A stretch of DNA of 64,000 nucleotides, from contig NZ_SCHN01000013.1 of NCBI RefSeq assembly GCF_004120195.1, positions 153,175 to 217,174 of the forward strand. Direction: 5' to 3'. The translations under genes were made by a program, and so were the position numbers. Of the stretch, positions 1 through 10,718 are shown in pieces. The stretch's first letter is position 1, and every line of letters begins with the position of its first letter. The DNA is from Enterovibrio baiacu (GTDB lineage: Bacteria > Pseudomonadota > Gammaproteobacteria > Enterobacterales > Vibrionaceae). Below the pieces are notes generated by a model. That model ran no database searches. It was not told where the DNA came from and worked only from the letters and a program-made list of their open reading frames with translations.

Positions 1-695
1 CAATCTTTCAGGGATAAGTCATCAGCTTTAAGGTAGAAGTCGCCATCAAGCGAGGCTAAACCGTTGTGTTCTGAAAACGCACCACGTACTTCAATCAGGT
101 TGAGTGACGTGCCTTCAACACTCACCACACCTTGTACATGATGGGTGCCGTTTTTGTTTTCCCACAATAAAGAGCGCACATCGATGGTTTTACGCTGCTC
201 AGAAGGAGACAGCACCGTGATGTCAGCATTTTGAATCGAAAAATGCCCGAGCCCAACAAGAAACAGATTCTCTAACCGTTCCGCTAGCGGCTTTGTCTCT
301 TTGCTTTCGCCTTCTGGAAGCTGCGTGACATCTAAATCCAAGCCGTCGATGCTGACATGGGAAAAGGTAGGTTCTCGACGTTTTATGCTCTCAACCACAT
401 CGAACTGCATTTCGATGCTGTCTGCCGTTAGAACAGATTGATCGCCATCTTGGGTTGATAAAGAAAGATCGTGCAGGGAGAGTGAGGGTATAAGGTATCG
501 CCAGTGACCTTTTACAGTACTGAAATCGACGTTAAATCCGGTGGCATCACTCGCCCATCGTTGCAGCGGTGCTTTCGCGGTATCTAGGTTTGGAAGAACA
601 ATTCGCATAGAAGCCGTGAGTACAGCTGCACTCACGACTAAAACGATCAAGATCCATTTAACAATCAACGCCAAGCGTCGAGCAAAGCTTACCAT
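1..695 (-). CDS. yhdP: YhdP family AsmA-like protein (partial, N-terminal part)
   Basis: Reading from an ATG at 695 the frame stays open to the window edge, so only about 231 N-terminal residues are seen. An N-terminal membrane anchor (about residues 10-30, hydrophobic LIVKWILIVLVVSAAV) is followed by the AsmA/YhdP-type start with a short 'WASDATGFNVDF' stretch and later 'LLWENKNGTHHVQG'. Known members are very large inner-membrane-anchored proteins that bridge the periplasm and take part in phospholipid transport to the outer membrane. It begins 17 bases after the rng stop, the same order as rng-yhdP in E. coli, so it is probably the last part of the mreBCD-maf-rng-yhdP transcription unit. 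Confidence 0.85.
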   Translation of the reverse strand, partial: MVSFARRLALIVKWILIVLVVSAAVLTASMRIVLPNLDTAKAPLQRWASDATGFNVDFSTVKGHWRYLIPSLSLHDLSLSTQDGDQSVLTADSIEMQFDVVESIKRREPTFSHVSIDGLDLDVTQLPEGESKETKPLAERLENLFLVGLGHFSIQNADITVLSPSEQRKTIDVRSLLWENKNGTHHVQGVVSVEGTSLNLIEVRGAFSEHNGLASLDGDFYLKADDLSLKD

Positions 696-711
696 TTACA
701 GTGTGTTCTCA

Positions 712-2181
712 TTACATCATGACGACGTCAAATTGCTCTTGGGTATACAGCGGCTCAACATGGACTTTCACTTGCTTGCCGATGAAGACTTCAAGCTCAG
801 CAACAGCATGAGACTCTTCGCCCTCAAGCGCTTCCCCCACCGCAGGTGATGCATACACCACAAACTTGTCAGCGTCATACGCACGGTTCACGCGGGTGAT
901 TTCACGCAATACTTCGTAGCAAACCGTTTCAATCGTCTTCACTGAGCCACGGCCGATACAAGTAGGACACTGACCACACAACACATGTTCAATACTTTCT
1001 CGCGTACGCTTACGCGTCATCTCCACCAAGCCAAGCTGCGTAAAGCCATTGATGTTGGTTTTCACGCGGTCTTTCGACAGAGCTTGCTCGAGGGATTGCA
1101 GTACGCGCTGGCGATGCTCATCAGAACTCATATCGATGAAATCGATAATGATGATACCACCCAAGTTGCGCAGACGAAGTTGGCGGGCAATGGCGCCTGT
1201 CGCTTCCACATTGGTATTGAAGATGGTTTCTTCGAGGTTACGACGACCAACAAACGCACCGGTATTGATATCAATGGTGGTCATGGCCTCGGTTTGATCG
1301 ATGATGAGGTAACCGCCAGACTTCAACTCCACTTTACGGTCGAGTGAACGCTGGATTTCATTCTCGGTATCGAACATATCGAAGATAGGCTTATCACCCG
1401 TGTAAAGCTCAAGCTTGTCGTTCAGTTCAGGGACAAACTCTTCAGTAAACTCACTGATTGCATCCAGTGTTGCACGGGAATCGACGCGGATCAGCTTCAG
1501 TTCCGTACCAACGAAATCGCGCAAAATACGCTGTGCCAACCCTAGCTCACCGTAAAGCATCGATTTTGAAGGGCGCTTACTGCGACGCTCCAATACCTTG
1601 GCCCAAAGACGTTTCAGAAACGCCGCATCGTGTGCCATTTCCAGATCGGAAGCGCCTTCCGCAGCAGTACGGATAATGAACCCGCCCAAATCATCGCAGT
1701 AATCAGAGACAATACGCTTCAAACGTTCACGCTCTTCTTCGCTTTCAATGCGTTGAGATACACCCACATGGGATGCCCCAGGCATAAAGACCAGATACCG
1801 AGAAGGCAAGGTAATGTCAGTGGTTAGGCGCGCGCCTTTGGTGCCCAGTGGGTCTTTCACCACTTGCACAACAATGTCTTGCCCTTGGCGTACCAGCTCA
1901 GAAATGTCTCTGACTTGGAATTGCTGCTTCTCGTTTTCAGACACACACTCCGTGTGAGGAACAATGTCTGATGCATGGAGGAATGCTGCTTTGTCTAAAC
2001 CAATATCAACAAACGCCGCTTGCATACCTGGCAGCACACGGCTGACTTTGCCTTTATAGATATTACCAACAATACCGCGCTTGGCTTCGCGCTCGATATG
2101 TACTTCTTGAAGGTTTCCACCTTCAATCATCGCAACGCGCGTTTCTGTCGGCGTTACGTTAATCAACAACTCTGCATTCAT
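712..2181 (-). CDS. rng: Ribonuclease G
   Basis: 489 residues, the same length as E. coli RNase G. The N-terminal S1-like domain is present (about 35-120, '[23 protein letters not shown]'), then the RNase E/G catalytic core with '[12 protein letters not shown]' (Mg-binding aspartates, about 303-314) and the zinc-link cysteines 'CGQCPTC' (about 405). It processes the 5' end of 16S rRNA and degrades some mRNAs at the inner membrane or cytoplasm. The ATG overlaps the maf stop codon (ATGA), which points to translational coupling. No C-terminal degradosome scaffold is present, so it is RNase G and not RNase E. Confidence 0.96.
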   Translation of the reverse strand: MNAELLINVTPTETRVAMIEGGNLQEVHIEREAKRGIVGNIYKGKVSRVLPGMQAAFVDIGLDKAAFLHASDIVPHTECVSENEKQQFQVRDISELVRQGQDIVVQVVKDPLGTKGARLTTDITLPSRYLVFMPGASHVGVSQRIESEEERERLKRIVSDYCDDLGGFIIRTAAEGASDLEMAHDAAFLKRLWAKVLERRSKRPSKSMLYGELGLAQRILRDFVGTELKLIRVDSRATLDAISEFTEEFVPELNDKLELYTGDKPIFDMFDTENEIQRSLDRKVELKSGGYLIIDQTEAMTTIDINTGAFVGRRNLEETIFNTNVEATGAIARQLRLRNLGGIIIIDFIDMSSDEHRQRVLQSLEQALSKDRVKTNINGFTQLGLVEMTRKRTRESIEHVLCGQCPTCIGRGSVKTIETVCYEVLREITRVNRAYDADKFVVYASPAVGEALEGEESHAVAELEVFIGKQVKVHVEPLYTQEQFDVVMM

Positions 2182-2765
2182 AGCTTTTCACCGCGTAATT
2201 TTTTGAATTCGGTCAACAGAGCATCTGTCTCAAATAGGGGGAGGCCGACAACAGCATGGTAGCTGCCATCAATGCGCGTGACGAAGCGCCCACCTAAACC
2301 TTGAATGCCATAACTGCCCGCTTTATCTGCAGGCTCACCGCTTTGCCAATAGGCCGTAATTTCGTCATCACTCAATGCTTTAAACCATACATCTGTTGTG
2401 ACAAGTGCGGTGAGGGTTTGGTTCCGGTCAGCAAAGGTTACCGCCGTCATTACCTGATGTTGTCGATCAGACAATTGACGCAGCATGCGCCGTGAATCAT
2501 CCAGGTTTTGCGGTTTTTCAAGCACAGCACCATCACATACAACAATGGTGTCAGCCCCTAAAACAGGCAAATCCGTTGGCGCAGCTTCTACGCCCGCTTT
2601 GGCCTTATCAAGAGACAAACGGCGGACATAGTCCGCCGCTTCTTCGTGAGGTTGACGTTGCTCTTCAACATCAACACGTAAAATAGAAAACGAAACAGAG
2701 AGCTGTTCGAGGAGCTCTTTTCTGCGTGGCGAGGCAGAAGCAAGATACACGTGAAGCGCAGACAT
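2178..2765 (-). CDS. maf: Maf family nucleotide pyrophosphatase (YhdE type)
   Basis: 195 residues. The N-terminal Maf motif '[12 protein letters not shown]' (about 8-19), the catalytic 'VLGADTIV' aspartate (about 68-75) and '[13 protein letters not shown]' are all present. The family hydrolyses dTTP, UTP and modified pyrimidine nucleotides to monophosphates, a house-cleaning or division-linked role. It lies 12 bases after mreD and overlaps rng, the usual mreBCD-maf-rng arrangement. The family assignment is firm; dTTP/UTP preference is inferred from synteny with YhdE. Confidence 0.92.
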   Translation of the reverse strand: MSALHVYLASASPRRKELLEQLSVSFSILRVDVEEQRQPHEEAADYVRRLSLDKAKAGVEAAPTDLPVLGADTIVVCDGAVLEKPQNLDDSRRMLRQLSDRQHQVMTAVTFADRNQTLTALVTTDVWFKALSDDEITAYWQSGEPADKAGSYGIQGLGGRFVTRIDGSYHAVVGLPLFETDALLTEFKKLRGEKL

Positions 2766-2777
2766 AAAGGCTCCAGA

Positions 2778-3266
2778 TTACTTAATAGAAAACTGACGAC
2801 GAACGCGACGCAGCAAAAGGAATAGCCAAGGCCACAACAAGAAGTTAAGCACACCGGACCAAAGAATGTTGGGATCGAACTGCACATCCGACACCAAATA
2901 TTCCGCCCAAAACTCTAACACTTTTCCAGCCAACGTAAGCAGAGACAAAAGCGCCGCTTGCTGCCAAAGGGACATATTTCTCAACAACTGGAAGTTGAGC
3001 GCCACGATATAAATCAGCACCGACATCATGAGGCCGCGTACACCAAGCGTTGAGCCCAGCATTAAATCCCACAGCAAGCCCAGCACCAAGGCGGTGCCGA
3101 CGTTCACGCGATGCGGCAATGCCAATACCCAGTAAAAAGTCACCAGCAATACCCAAGAAGGACGAAACGGGGCTAATTCACCGGGCCATGGCGCAGCTTG
3201 TAAAATCAGCGCGACGATAAACGACAGCCAAATAAGCGCATGCCCGCGCACAGTAGAATTAGCCAT
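2778..3266 (-). CDS. mreD: Rod shape-determining protein MreD
   Basis: 162 residues, almost entirely hydrophobic, with about five or six predicted membrane segments starting at 'ALIWLSFIVALILQAAPWP'. It has the MreD pattern 'RPSWVLLVTFYWVLALPHRVNVG' followed by a Gly-rich helix ('GLLWDLMLGSTLGVRG'). MreD is an inner-membrane part of the elongasome that works with MreC and MreB in lateral wall synthesis. The start overlaps the mreC stop by eight bases. Identification rests on both sequence and the mreBCD order. Confidence 0.92.
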   Translation of the reverse strand: MANSTVRGHALIWLSFIVALILQAAPWPGELAPFRPSWVLLVTFYWVLALPHRVNVGTALVLGLLWDLMLGSTLGVRGLMMSVLIYIVALNFQLLRNMSLWQQAALLSLLTLAGKVLEFWAEYLVSDVQFDPNILWSGVLNFLLWPWLFLLLRRVRRQFSIK

Positions 3267-4197
3267 TGGTAGTCTCTTGTTGTTCTGTGGCAGCGTCAGG
3301 GTTCACCGTCGGTGTTTCATTCCCCTCTTGTGTACCCTCTAGATTTTCGCCGTTGGCCGGCGCTTGGTCTTTGTCGACATTGGTTGGCCACACCAGCAGC
3401 AAATAACGCAAGCGATCAAACTGCACTTCGGGCTTCGCATCCACTTGTGCAAACGGACGACGGTTATCAAAGGAAAACGACGTCACCTTCGCCACCGGAT
3501 ACCCTTCAGGGAAAACACCACCGAGACCAGACGTGACTAGCATGTCACCCGGTTCAATGTCGGCGCTGCTTGGAATATTATCGAGCTGAATATTGTCGGT
3601 TTGGCCTCGGCCTGCCGCAATCACTCGCACATCGTTACGCACCACTTGCACAGGGATCGCATGCGTCGGATCCGTGATCAGCAATACGCGGCTGTTATGC
3701 GCCCCTACGTAAGAGACTTGGCCGACGATACCGCGCTCATTTAGCACGGGCTGGCCTTCATACACGCCGTTTGTTCGCCCTTTGTCGATCATGACCTGAT
3801 GCTTGTAAGGATCAGAGTCAACCGCCATGACTTCCGCCACCATCTTGCGTTCATCACGCACAAACGGAGAGCCGAGTAGCTCGCGAAGACGTTGGTTTTC
3901 CTGCTCCATTTGCGTGAACAACAACTGGCTGCTTCGAAGCATTAGCACTTCTTCTTTCAGCTTGGTGTTATCAATCAGCAATTGCTGGTGAGAGGTAAAC
4001 TGACGGGATACGTTATCCAACAAATCACGCGGTACGTTAGAGGCATACTGCAACGGCGCGACAACAGAATTCAGGAGATAACGAAAGTTGGTGAAAGCAC
4101 CAAGACGACTATCAGCCAGCATAAGGCTGGCTGATATCAATAGAGCGAAAAACAGGCGTAGTTGTAGAGATGGCCCACGGCCAAATATCGGTTTCAT
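3259..4197 (-). CDS. mreC: Rod shape-determining protein MreC
   Basis: 312 residues. One N-terminal membrane helix (about 10-30), a coiled coil (about 65-110, rich in K/E/L), then the periplasmic beta domain with 'VMIDKGRTNGVYEGQPVLNERGIVGQV', 'SRVLLITDPTHAIPVQV' and 'GDMLVTSGLGGVFPEGYPVAKV', all hallmarks of MreC. It links cytoplasmic MreB to periplasmic wall synthases. The last 40 residues are a low-complexity Asn/Glu/Thr tail, common in vibrios. It follows mreB after a 41-base gap. Confidence 0.95.
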   Translation of the reverse strand: MKPIFGRGPSLQLRLFFALLISASLMLADSRLGAFTNFRYLLNSVVAPLQYASNVPRDLLDNVSRQFTSHQQLLIDNTKLKEEVLMLRSSQLLFTQMEQENQRLRELLGSPFVRDERKMVAEVMAVDSDPYKHQVMIDKGRTNGVYEGQPVLNERGIVGQVSYVGAHNSRVLLITDPTHAIPVQVVRNDVRVIAAGRGQTDNIQLDNIPSSADIEPGDMLVTSGLGGVFPEGYPVAKVTSFSFDNRRPFAQVDAKPEVQFDRLRYLLLVWPTNVDKDQAPANGENLEGTQEGNETPTVNPDAATEQQETTNG

Positions 4198-4238
4198 TCA
4201 CTTACAACCTGTTAAACCTGTAAATAGGTGGACGCGAA

Positions 4239-5291
<1,053 letters not shown>

Positions 5292-5329
5292 TTAATCCTG
5301 CAAGCGTTAAAATTCTTCAAATTCCGCTA

Positions 5330-5358
5330 AATGTACCAATGCTGACGGGGCGCGGCAA
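5330..5358 (-). promoter_or_regulatory. Putative sigma-70 promoter of mreBCD
   Basis: On the minus strand TTGCCG (5358-5353) and TACATT (5335-5330) are separated by 17 bases, and TGG directly before the -10 gives an extended -10 (TGnTACATT). Each hexamer matches consensus at 4 of 6. It lies in the only gap between mshQ and mreB, where a promoter is expected. No clear terminator was seen after mshQ, so some read-through from the msh operon is possible. Confidence 0.55.
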
Positions 5359-5398
5359 GGCGATGATCTACAAACCTGAATGAGATCAGTCTTTTTTT

Positions 5399-8300
5399 TC
5401 ATTCCCCTGTCAAAGTGATGTTTTTTTCACCTTTAAATATGACGCGATCGCTGCCTCTGTAGAAACCAAATGTTCCTATTGCTGACGGATCTTCATTAAA
5501 GCTGTCGCCCTGCCAACGGTATTGCAGCCAAGTTTGACGCAGACCACTTTTTGTTGGTGCACCGAGCTTTTGCCAGAATCGAAACTGCTCACGATTTGGC
5601 CCTTTGCTCTGATTTGGCGGAATAACGTGAAAGACAGAAGTACCCTTTTCAACACGTTTCGTTTGAACAACCTCATTCGCGCTGTTTTTTAGCACTATCT
5701 TTGCGCGGTCAGCCTCGACGGTTGTATCACTAAAAAGTACATCTTTTTGAGCAACGCCTGCCTCAGTGGAAATATTGGTCGCGTTATCTCGTTCATTGGT
5801 CACAAAGTGAGACCCATTGAACACTTCGACAGTCACTGGCAGGGATTGTTCATTCTCTAAATCTTGGGTTTCAGTAAAGCCTTCAATACGCATGCGGCCG
5901 AAGAGGAAGTCGCCTCTGCCGAATTCTGCGCCAAAATTTTTCGATTGAGGGTTTTGTACTTTATCAACGCAGTTTGTCCCATCTGGTGAGTGGCAATATT
6001 TGAAGTCAGTGTTATCGCGATCTGACTGAGCTACTCCGACAGCAAAATGAAGCGGCTCAAAAGGACCATCAGGAGAAGAAGCTTTTTGAATCTCCATCAA
6101 TCCACCGATAGAAACTTCACTATATCCCCCTCTACCAGATTTCCACTGAACGTTAGGCAGTTCAGGATGACTCCAACGAGAAGACAAATCTTGCCCAGTA
6201 TATGGATAGCGTGAATTGGAATGTATTACCCAATCAGTAAAAGATACCTTCTCCCCAGCATCTAAGTAGCGATGATAGTTTTTCACTGGCTTGTTTTGTG
6301 TTGTCATCGCGTAAACGGTAAACATTCCCTCAAATGGCTGACCGAGATACGTAAAACCGTTACCCTTTTCGTCATATGCTTTTTCTACGCCCGGTGAAAT
6401 TTTAGATGTAGATGCGAGAGAGAAATGTGATGGATAGAACCGTCCAATATGCATGTCACCTCTGTTAACCTTCATATCCAAGTATTTTCCATTCACTTTT
6501 GAACGAAGTTTAAATATGCCAACATCATTAACCTTCAACGAAGGAAATGCGTAAACGCCATTAACAGCATCGATATTTGATTGAGCAACAGCACCTTCTA
6601 CATTCGTACTTGAGCCAAGAACAGGAAAAGCAATTTTTGCTTTATTTCGAATAGTTACTGTTGCTTCGGGTGCATTTACATGCCAAAAACTAGGCGTTGA
6701 AGGGCGTGAGCAGTAATCCTCCGACCATAAATTTATTTTAGACTCGTCGTCTTTGTCGCCATCAAGCCAAATGACGGGTTTTAGATTGACACTAAATGGC
6801 GCTCCCGCATAAGTAAAAGCATCTGATGCTCTAGAGTGTCCCTTATCAGAAGCGTTAATATCACAAACTGCTAGGGTGTATGGGCGAACATCTAAATTTG
6901 CCGTCCCTTTAACGATGTTATCTTCGGGAGCATCGCGTTCGCTGGCTCCCTGCTCTCTATCGTCATCGTCATCGTCATCGTCATCGCGATACTTCCAATC
7001 TAGATCTGTAACATCAAATGCAACTCTGCCAGCATCTTCGTACCGAACAATAAATGCATTCTCTGCACGTCCAGCTACAAATTTTACAATTTTGGTTCTG
7101 TCTTTATTTAAGTCTGAAATGATTATTTTATGAGGTGCTACATTCTCATTTAGATATTGCGGTTCTAAATAATCAGTGGTATCAACATGAAGCTTTTTAA
7201 GGCCTTCATAGTCACCGACAACTTCACAGTTACCACCGCCAGAAGCAACAGCCTCGAGACTTAAATGTTCGCTTTTCCCTGCAACCATTTTTGATGGGTT
7301 GGGTGCGATGCGAAAACCAACTGGGGTAAACCGATAGGGCCCACCAATTTGATTAATTGCGTTGCCGTCAGGGCCTTTGGTCTCGCCAAAGATTGAAACT
7401 CGGTTATTCGAATCACTTTGCAGCCATAGCTGCCCCCGCCCTCCTTCGAGAGTAATCGAGGTTGTATTTCCAGGCTCACAAGGTGCATCTTGGGATTTAG
7501 CCCAACAAGATAGTTCTTTAGAGCGCGTGATAGAGACTGTTAATGTGCTTTTCAATTGCTGCTGCAAATTTCCAGATGTATCTTCGACAGAAAAAGAGAC
7601 TGGCACTCTAGTGCATGAGCTAACGACTGATGACTTAGGAGATATCACTAACTTGAAGTCATGTTTATTTTCTTCATAAGTCACTGATGCTGAGTTATTC
7701 ATTAAAAAGCGTCCAGCAGTAACGGCTCCTCTCAATTCGCTACTACCTGCAAGTTTTACGCTGCCTTGAGCGTATATATATGCGTGAGTTTTGCTTAGAG
7801 ACGCCAGAAAAGCATCATACTCCCAAAGGCTCGCTTTCTGGCCATGAACCCAAATAGTCAAATCATCTGGGTCACCATCGATATTCACCGTTGAATTACT
7901 GGACGCTTTAAATGAGTTAAGGTGAATTTCTACTCGCCCGTTAACATTGAGCTTCGCAGAATCATTCAGTGTCAAATCTCCGAAATAATAAACGCCGCCG
8001 GTCAGATTTAGTGTTTTATATTGACCGATCATGACTTCATTGTAATTAGGGTCATTTGGAGTGAGGTTGTAATCAACATTAACACCTGGAACCGGCAAAG
8101 CCTCTTTGGACAAATCTTGTGGTCCACTTCCAATTACTAATGGTTCTAAATATCTATTATCCCCACGGAGGCTGGGATTAGGTATGCATGGAAAAGCATC
8201 TAAGCCATCAGAACAATGTGAGGCTTCTTGACCAATGTTAAATCGACTAAAACCCAATTCAATTTTCTTCGAACCAATTGAAACAATCTTCGATGTACCG

Positions 8301-8428
8301 GCCAGCTCAATTAATGAGTCGGTATTCGAAGGCGATTGCGCAGGTCCAGGAAAATACTGCGTACTGAATGCAAAAACCTTAACGCTAAAAAGCGCGAAGA
8401 TAACCATCAAAGATAAACGAAGACTCAC
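5399..8428 (-). CDS. mshQ: MSHA pilus accessory adhesin-like protein MshQ
   Basis: I choose the GTG at 8428, which overlaps the mshP stop (GTGA) and gives a proper signal peptide ('LMVIFALFSVKVFAFS'), making 1009 residues; an in-frame start 63 bases upstream would add an unlikely charged lead. The N-terminal third has a surface-protein beta region ('GGVYYFGDLTLNDSAKLNVNG' and 'RGAVTAGRFLMNNSASVTYE'), the rest resembles the long beta-rich C-terminal region of MshQ (DUF6701-like). A run of nine Asp occurs near the middle. It is the last gene of the msh operon and is thought to be an exported, pilus-associated protein. The central part is clearly more AT-rich than its neighbours. Function in adhesion is inferred. 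Confidence 0.8.
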   Translation of the reverse strand: MSLRLSLMVIFALFSVKVFAFSTQYFPGPAQSPSNTDSLIELAGTSKIVSIGSKKIELGFSRFNIGQEASHCSDGLDAFPCIPNPSLRGDNRYLEPLVIGSGPQDLSKEALPVPGVNVDYNLTPNDPNYNEVMIGQYKTLNLTGGVYYFGDLTLNDSAKLNVNGRVEIHLNSFKASSNSTVNIDGDPDDLTIWVHGQKASLWEYDAFLASLSKTHAYIYAQGSVKLAGSSELRGAVTAGRFLMNNSASVTYEENKHDFKLVISPKSSVVSSCTRVPVSFSVEDTSGNLQQQLKSTLTVSITRSKELSCWAKSQDAPCEPGNTTSITLEGGRGQLWLQSDSNNRVSIFGETKGPDGNAINQIGGPYRFTPVGFRIAPNPSKMVAGKSEHLSLEAVASGGGNCEVVGDYEGLKKLHVDTTDYLEPQYLNENVAPHKIIISDLNKDRTKIVKFVAGRAENAFIVRYEDAGRVAFDVTDLDWKYRDDDDDDDDDREQGASERDAPEDNIVKGTANLDVRPYTLAVCDINASDKGHSRASDAFTYAGAPFSVNLKPVIWLDGDKDDESKINLWSEDYCSRPSTPSFWHVNAPEATVTIRNKAKIAFPVLGSSTNVEGAVAQSNIDAVNGVYAFPSLKVNDVGIFKLRSKVNGKYLDMKVNRGDMHIGRFYPSHFSLASTSKISPGVEKAYDEKGNGFTYLGQPFEGMFTVYAMTTQNKPVKNYHRYLDAGEKVSFTDWVIHSNSRYPYTGQDLSSRWSHPELPNVQWKSGRGGYSEVSIGGLMEIQKASSPDGPFEPLHFAVGVAQSDRDNTDFKYCHSPDGTNCVDKVQNPQSKNFGAEFGRGDFLFGRMRIEGFTETQDLENEQSLPVTVEVFNGSHFVTNERDNATNISTEAGVAQKDVLFSDTTVEADRAKIVLKNSANEVVQTKRVEKGTSVFHVIPPNQSKGPNREQFRFWQKLGAPTKSGLRQTWLQYRWQGDSFNEDPSAIGTFGFYRGSDRVIFKGEKNITLTGE
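6959..6986. repeat. Hexanucleotide microsatellite inside mshQ
   Basis: Four exact copies of ATCGTC and a partial fifth, encoding most of the nine-Asp run in MshQ (read GAT GAC on the coding strand). Gain or loss of a unit would change the protein by two Asp without a frameshift. Confidence 0.8.
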
Positions 8429-8871
8429 AGCGTCAACTCCTTTGCCCAGCTCTCTTGCACACGAACTACTTTCAAATGCCCGCTTCCGCACTCGCCTTTA
8501 CTCTCAATGCGATATTGCGCGAGTTCATTCTCTCCAATCACTTCGCAGGTAACAGACACAGAGCATCCTTTTAGCCCAGAAACAGAAAAGCTGATTGGTT
8601 CTTCCGCAGTAATGCCCGCACAGTCAGCTACGCGAACGTCATCAACACTTTCTTGCAGTGGAAATAATTTCGTCATCGCCATTTCTGTTCCGCTATTTGC
8701 CGCAAACCAAGCGCGCGCACCGAGCACTTCACGAGTGGTGGTGTCGCTTTGTGACCAGTTAATCTGCATGAGTGCAGCCCCTAAAGCTGCAAGCGCTGTG
8801 ATCGTAAAAACAGAGACAATCAACATGCTGCCTTTTTGGTGTCTGCGGAATGGAGAGATGCTACGGCGCAT
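8425..8871 (-). CDS. mshP: MSHA biogenesis protein MshP
   Basis: 148 residues. Starts with a short basic lead and a type IV prepilin-like helix ('KGSMLIVSVFTITALAALGAALMQ'), then a PilX-like body ('RAWFAANSGTEMAMTKLFPL') and four Cys in the second half. Lacks the usual E5 after the cleavage site, as in PilX/GspK-type minor components. It overlaps mshO at its start by 11 bases and mshQ at its end. Its role as a minor pilin or assembly factor is taken from its place in the operon. Confidence 0.8.
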   Translation of the reverse strand: MRRSISPFRRHQKGSMLIVSVFTITALAALGAALMQINWSQSDTTTREVLGARAWFAANSGTEMAMTKLFPLQESVDDVRVADCAGITAEEPISFSVSGLKGCSVSVTCEVIGENELAQYRIESKGECGSGHLKVVRVQESWAKELTL

Positions 8872-9619
8872 TCATCACCTGAATGTTCTGGTTGTACACG
8901 GAGGTTTCGCCCGATTGGCTAAAGTGATACGCCACTTTTACTAGGTTTCGTCGTGACAAAGAGGTTGAATCTATTGAGAACCCACTTCCGGGCATGAGGT
9001 TCTGAGCGAGGGTAATGTTTCGATTTGAACCATTAACACGGCGGATCAACGTTCCCTCTTCAAAACACAGAGTCACAGAGTTGCTGTAGACATAAAAGCG
9101 TTTCGAAGGAGAACCAGAAGGCCAAGGATTATCACTGTTTCGACTGACGGTTATTTGATTGTCTTTAGCCGATAAGATCGTGAAGCTGTTATCCGGATCT
9201 AGACCGTTATTCTTCGGCGCAAGGTCATCCGGTTTCATTGGAGAAAACACAAGACGGTAACTGCCGTTACCCACCGTTTTCTCCCAATTAGTATTGGTTG
9301 TCGACATGCCCACGTCAAAGGTGTTTTTCCCTTCTGGGCGAGTGTTATACAAACCTGTGAACCTGACAGGCGTAAAGACCAAACATTGGTTATCTCTAAA
9401 CATTGCAATGCTATTTGGCACAGCATGACGCAATTCGCGCCCTAGACGTTCAACAGCGAAACGGGCTTGGGATTGCAGTGCTTCGCGATTTTTGGATTCC
9501 ACATACCCACTGGTGCTGCTTTCGATAAAGCCAAAGATACCGACAGACACAATCGCGAGGATCGTCATGGTGACAATAAGCTCAACCAGTGTAAATCCTG
9601 ATTGGTACGATCGTTTCAT
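8861..9619 (-). CDS. mshO: MSHA minor prepilin MshO
   Basis: 252 residues. Class III-type prepilin start 'SGFTLVELIVTMTILAIVSVGIFGF' with cleavage expected between G8 and F9 and the conserved Glu at mature position 5. The body is PilW/GspJ-like ('AVERLGRELRHAVPNSIAM'). The ATG overlaps the mshD stop (TGATG), so translation is likely coupled. Probably part of the priming tip complex of the MSHA pilus. Confidence 0.88.
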   Translation of the reverse strand: MKRSYQSGFTLVELIVTMTILAIVSVGIFGFIESSTSGYVESKNREALQSQARFAVERLGRELRHAVPNSIAMFRDNQCLVFTPVRFTGLYNTRPEGKNTFDVGMSTTNTNWEKTVGNGSYRLVFSPMKPDDLAPKNNGLDPDNSFTILSAKDNQITVSRNSDNPWPSGSPSKRFYVYSNSVTLCFEEGTLIRRVNGSNRNITLAQNLMPGSGFSIDSTSLSRRNLVKVAYHFSQSGETSVYNQNIQVMNAP

Positions 9620-10245
9620 CAGAAATTGCTCCGATAGGCGCTGAAGTCAAAACGGCCAAACTGTCCGGTATCAACCGCCATGTCGATGCGTTTATAAAGC
9701 TGGGGATTCTTTGTGTTATCCGAGAAGGTCGAATTGTCATAGGTGACATTAATGTTCACCGTAAAGCCCACGTAATCATCGGCGCTCCCGCCAATCAATT
9801 CGTGCAAGCTACCTTTATGAAGATCCGTGTCAGAACAAATGCTGCTATCAGCCCCCCAACAGCCAATGTAGTCTTCGGTGGCCACAAAGCCGTCTCCTGC
9901 AACTAACGTTGGCGTGCAGGCAGGAATGGTGCCGGGCGCGGGAATACCCAAGGCTTTCACCGCGTCGGCATTTTCATCGCAACGCCATTGGCTGCCGTTA
10001 GGGTCGCTATTGCGATCAAATTGTCTCGCCAGCACTTCTGACATCACGGCTTGCCCCAACGCTGCTGCGCGGGCTTCAAAGTGCGGGTTGGCAGATTTGG
10101 CGAACATAGGAAACAAGGTTGTGCTGATCAGCACCATCGCCACACCAAAAACGACAATGCCGATAACCAGCTCCACCAGCGTGAATCCGCGCTGATGGTG
10201 AGATATAGGGGTTGGATACTTAGAGGTGTTTTCAGTCACAGGCAT
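9619..10245 (-). CDS. mshD: MSHA minor prepilin MshD
   Basis: 208 residues from the ATG at 10245, which is preceded by AAGG eight bases away; an alternative GTG at 10260 would add five residues. Prepilin motif 'RGFTLVELVIGIVVFGVAMVLIS' after an 18-residue lead, longer than normal for this family. The body has four Cys and resembles PilV/GspI-type minor pilins. It overlaps mshC by 14 bases. Confidence 0.86.
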   Translation of the reverse strand: MPVTENTSKYPTPISHHQRGFTLVELVIGIVVFGVAMVLISTTLFPMFAKSANPHFEARAAALGQAVMSEVLARQFDRNSDPNGSQWRCDENADAVKALGIPAPGTIPACTPTLVAGDGFVATEDYIGCWGADSSICSDTDLHKGSLHELIGGSADDYVGFTVNINVTYDNSTFSDNTKNPQLYKRIDMAVDTGQFGRFDFSAYRSNF

Positions 10246-10711
10246 AGAAATAGCCTTCACTGTTTAGGCAAATACTGGCGGCACTCACGCTTTGAGTGAA
10301 CGTAATTTTACACCCAGAAGCATTGGTGCAAAGGCGGTTTTTTTCAGAACTAACCGGACGCCCTAAAAGATCAAAATAGAAGGTTTGTACTGGTGAAATA
10401 CGCACTTGTGAATCAGACAAATCCACAACATCACTGCGATCATCTTGCCACTGACAGTCTGTATCATTACCGCCCCCCATTCGGGAAGCAGTAACAACAA
10501 GTGCATTACAGGAGGATAAAAGCTCATTTGTCTTTATTTCCTGCTGCATAGCGCGAAGCTGGACTTGTCTGGCGACAGACAAGCCAGCATCCCGCGCCCC
10601 CATCACTGAAAATGCTTCAGATCCGGAAAGGCGCGGTACGGCAAACACACTAACGATACCGAGAATGAGAATAACGGTGACTAGTTCGATTAGGGTGAAG
10701 CCTTTGTTCAT
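10232..10711 (-). CDS. mshC: MSHA minor prepilin MshC
   Basis: 159 residues. Short leader and prepilin motif 'KGFTLIELVTVILILGIVSVFAVPRL', with E5 present. GspH/FimT-like body with five or more Cys after residue 60, probably forming disulfides. Follows mshA after only seven bases. Expected to be a minor pilin of the initiation complex. Confidence 0.86.
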   Translation of the reverse strand: MNKGFTLIELVTVILILGIVSVFAVPRLSGSEAFSVMGARDAGLSVARQVQLRAMQQEIKTNELLSSCNALVVTASRMGGGNDTDCQWQDDRSDVVDLSDSQVRISPVQTFYFDLLGRPVSSEKNRLCTNASGCKITFTQSVSAASICLNSEGYFYACD

Positions 10712-10718
10712 TCGAGGG

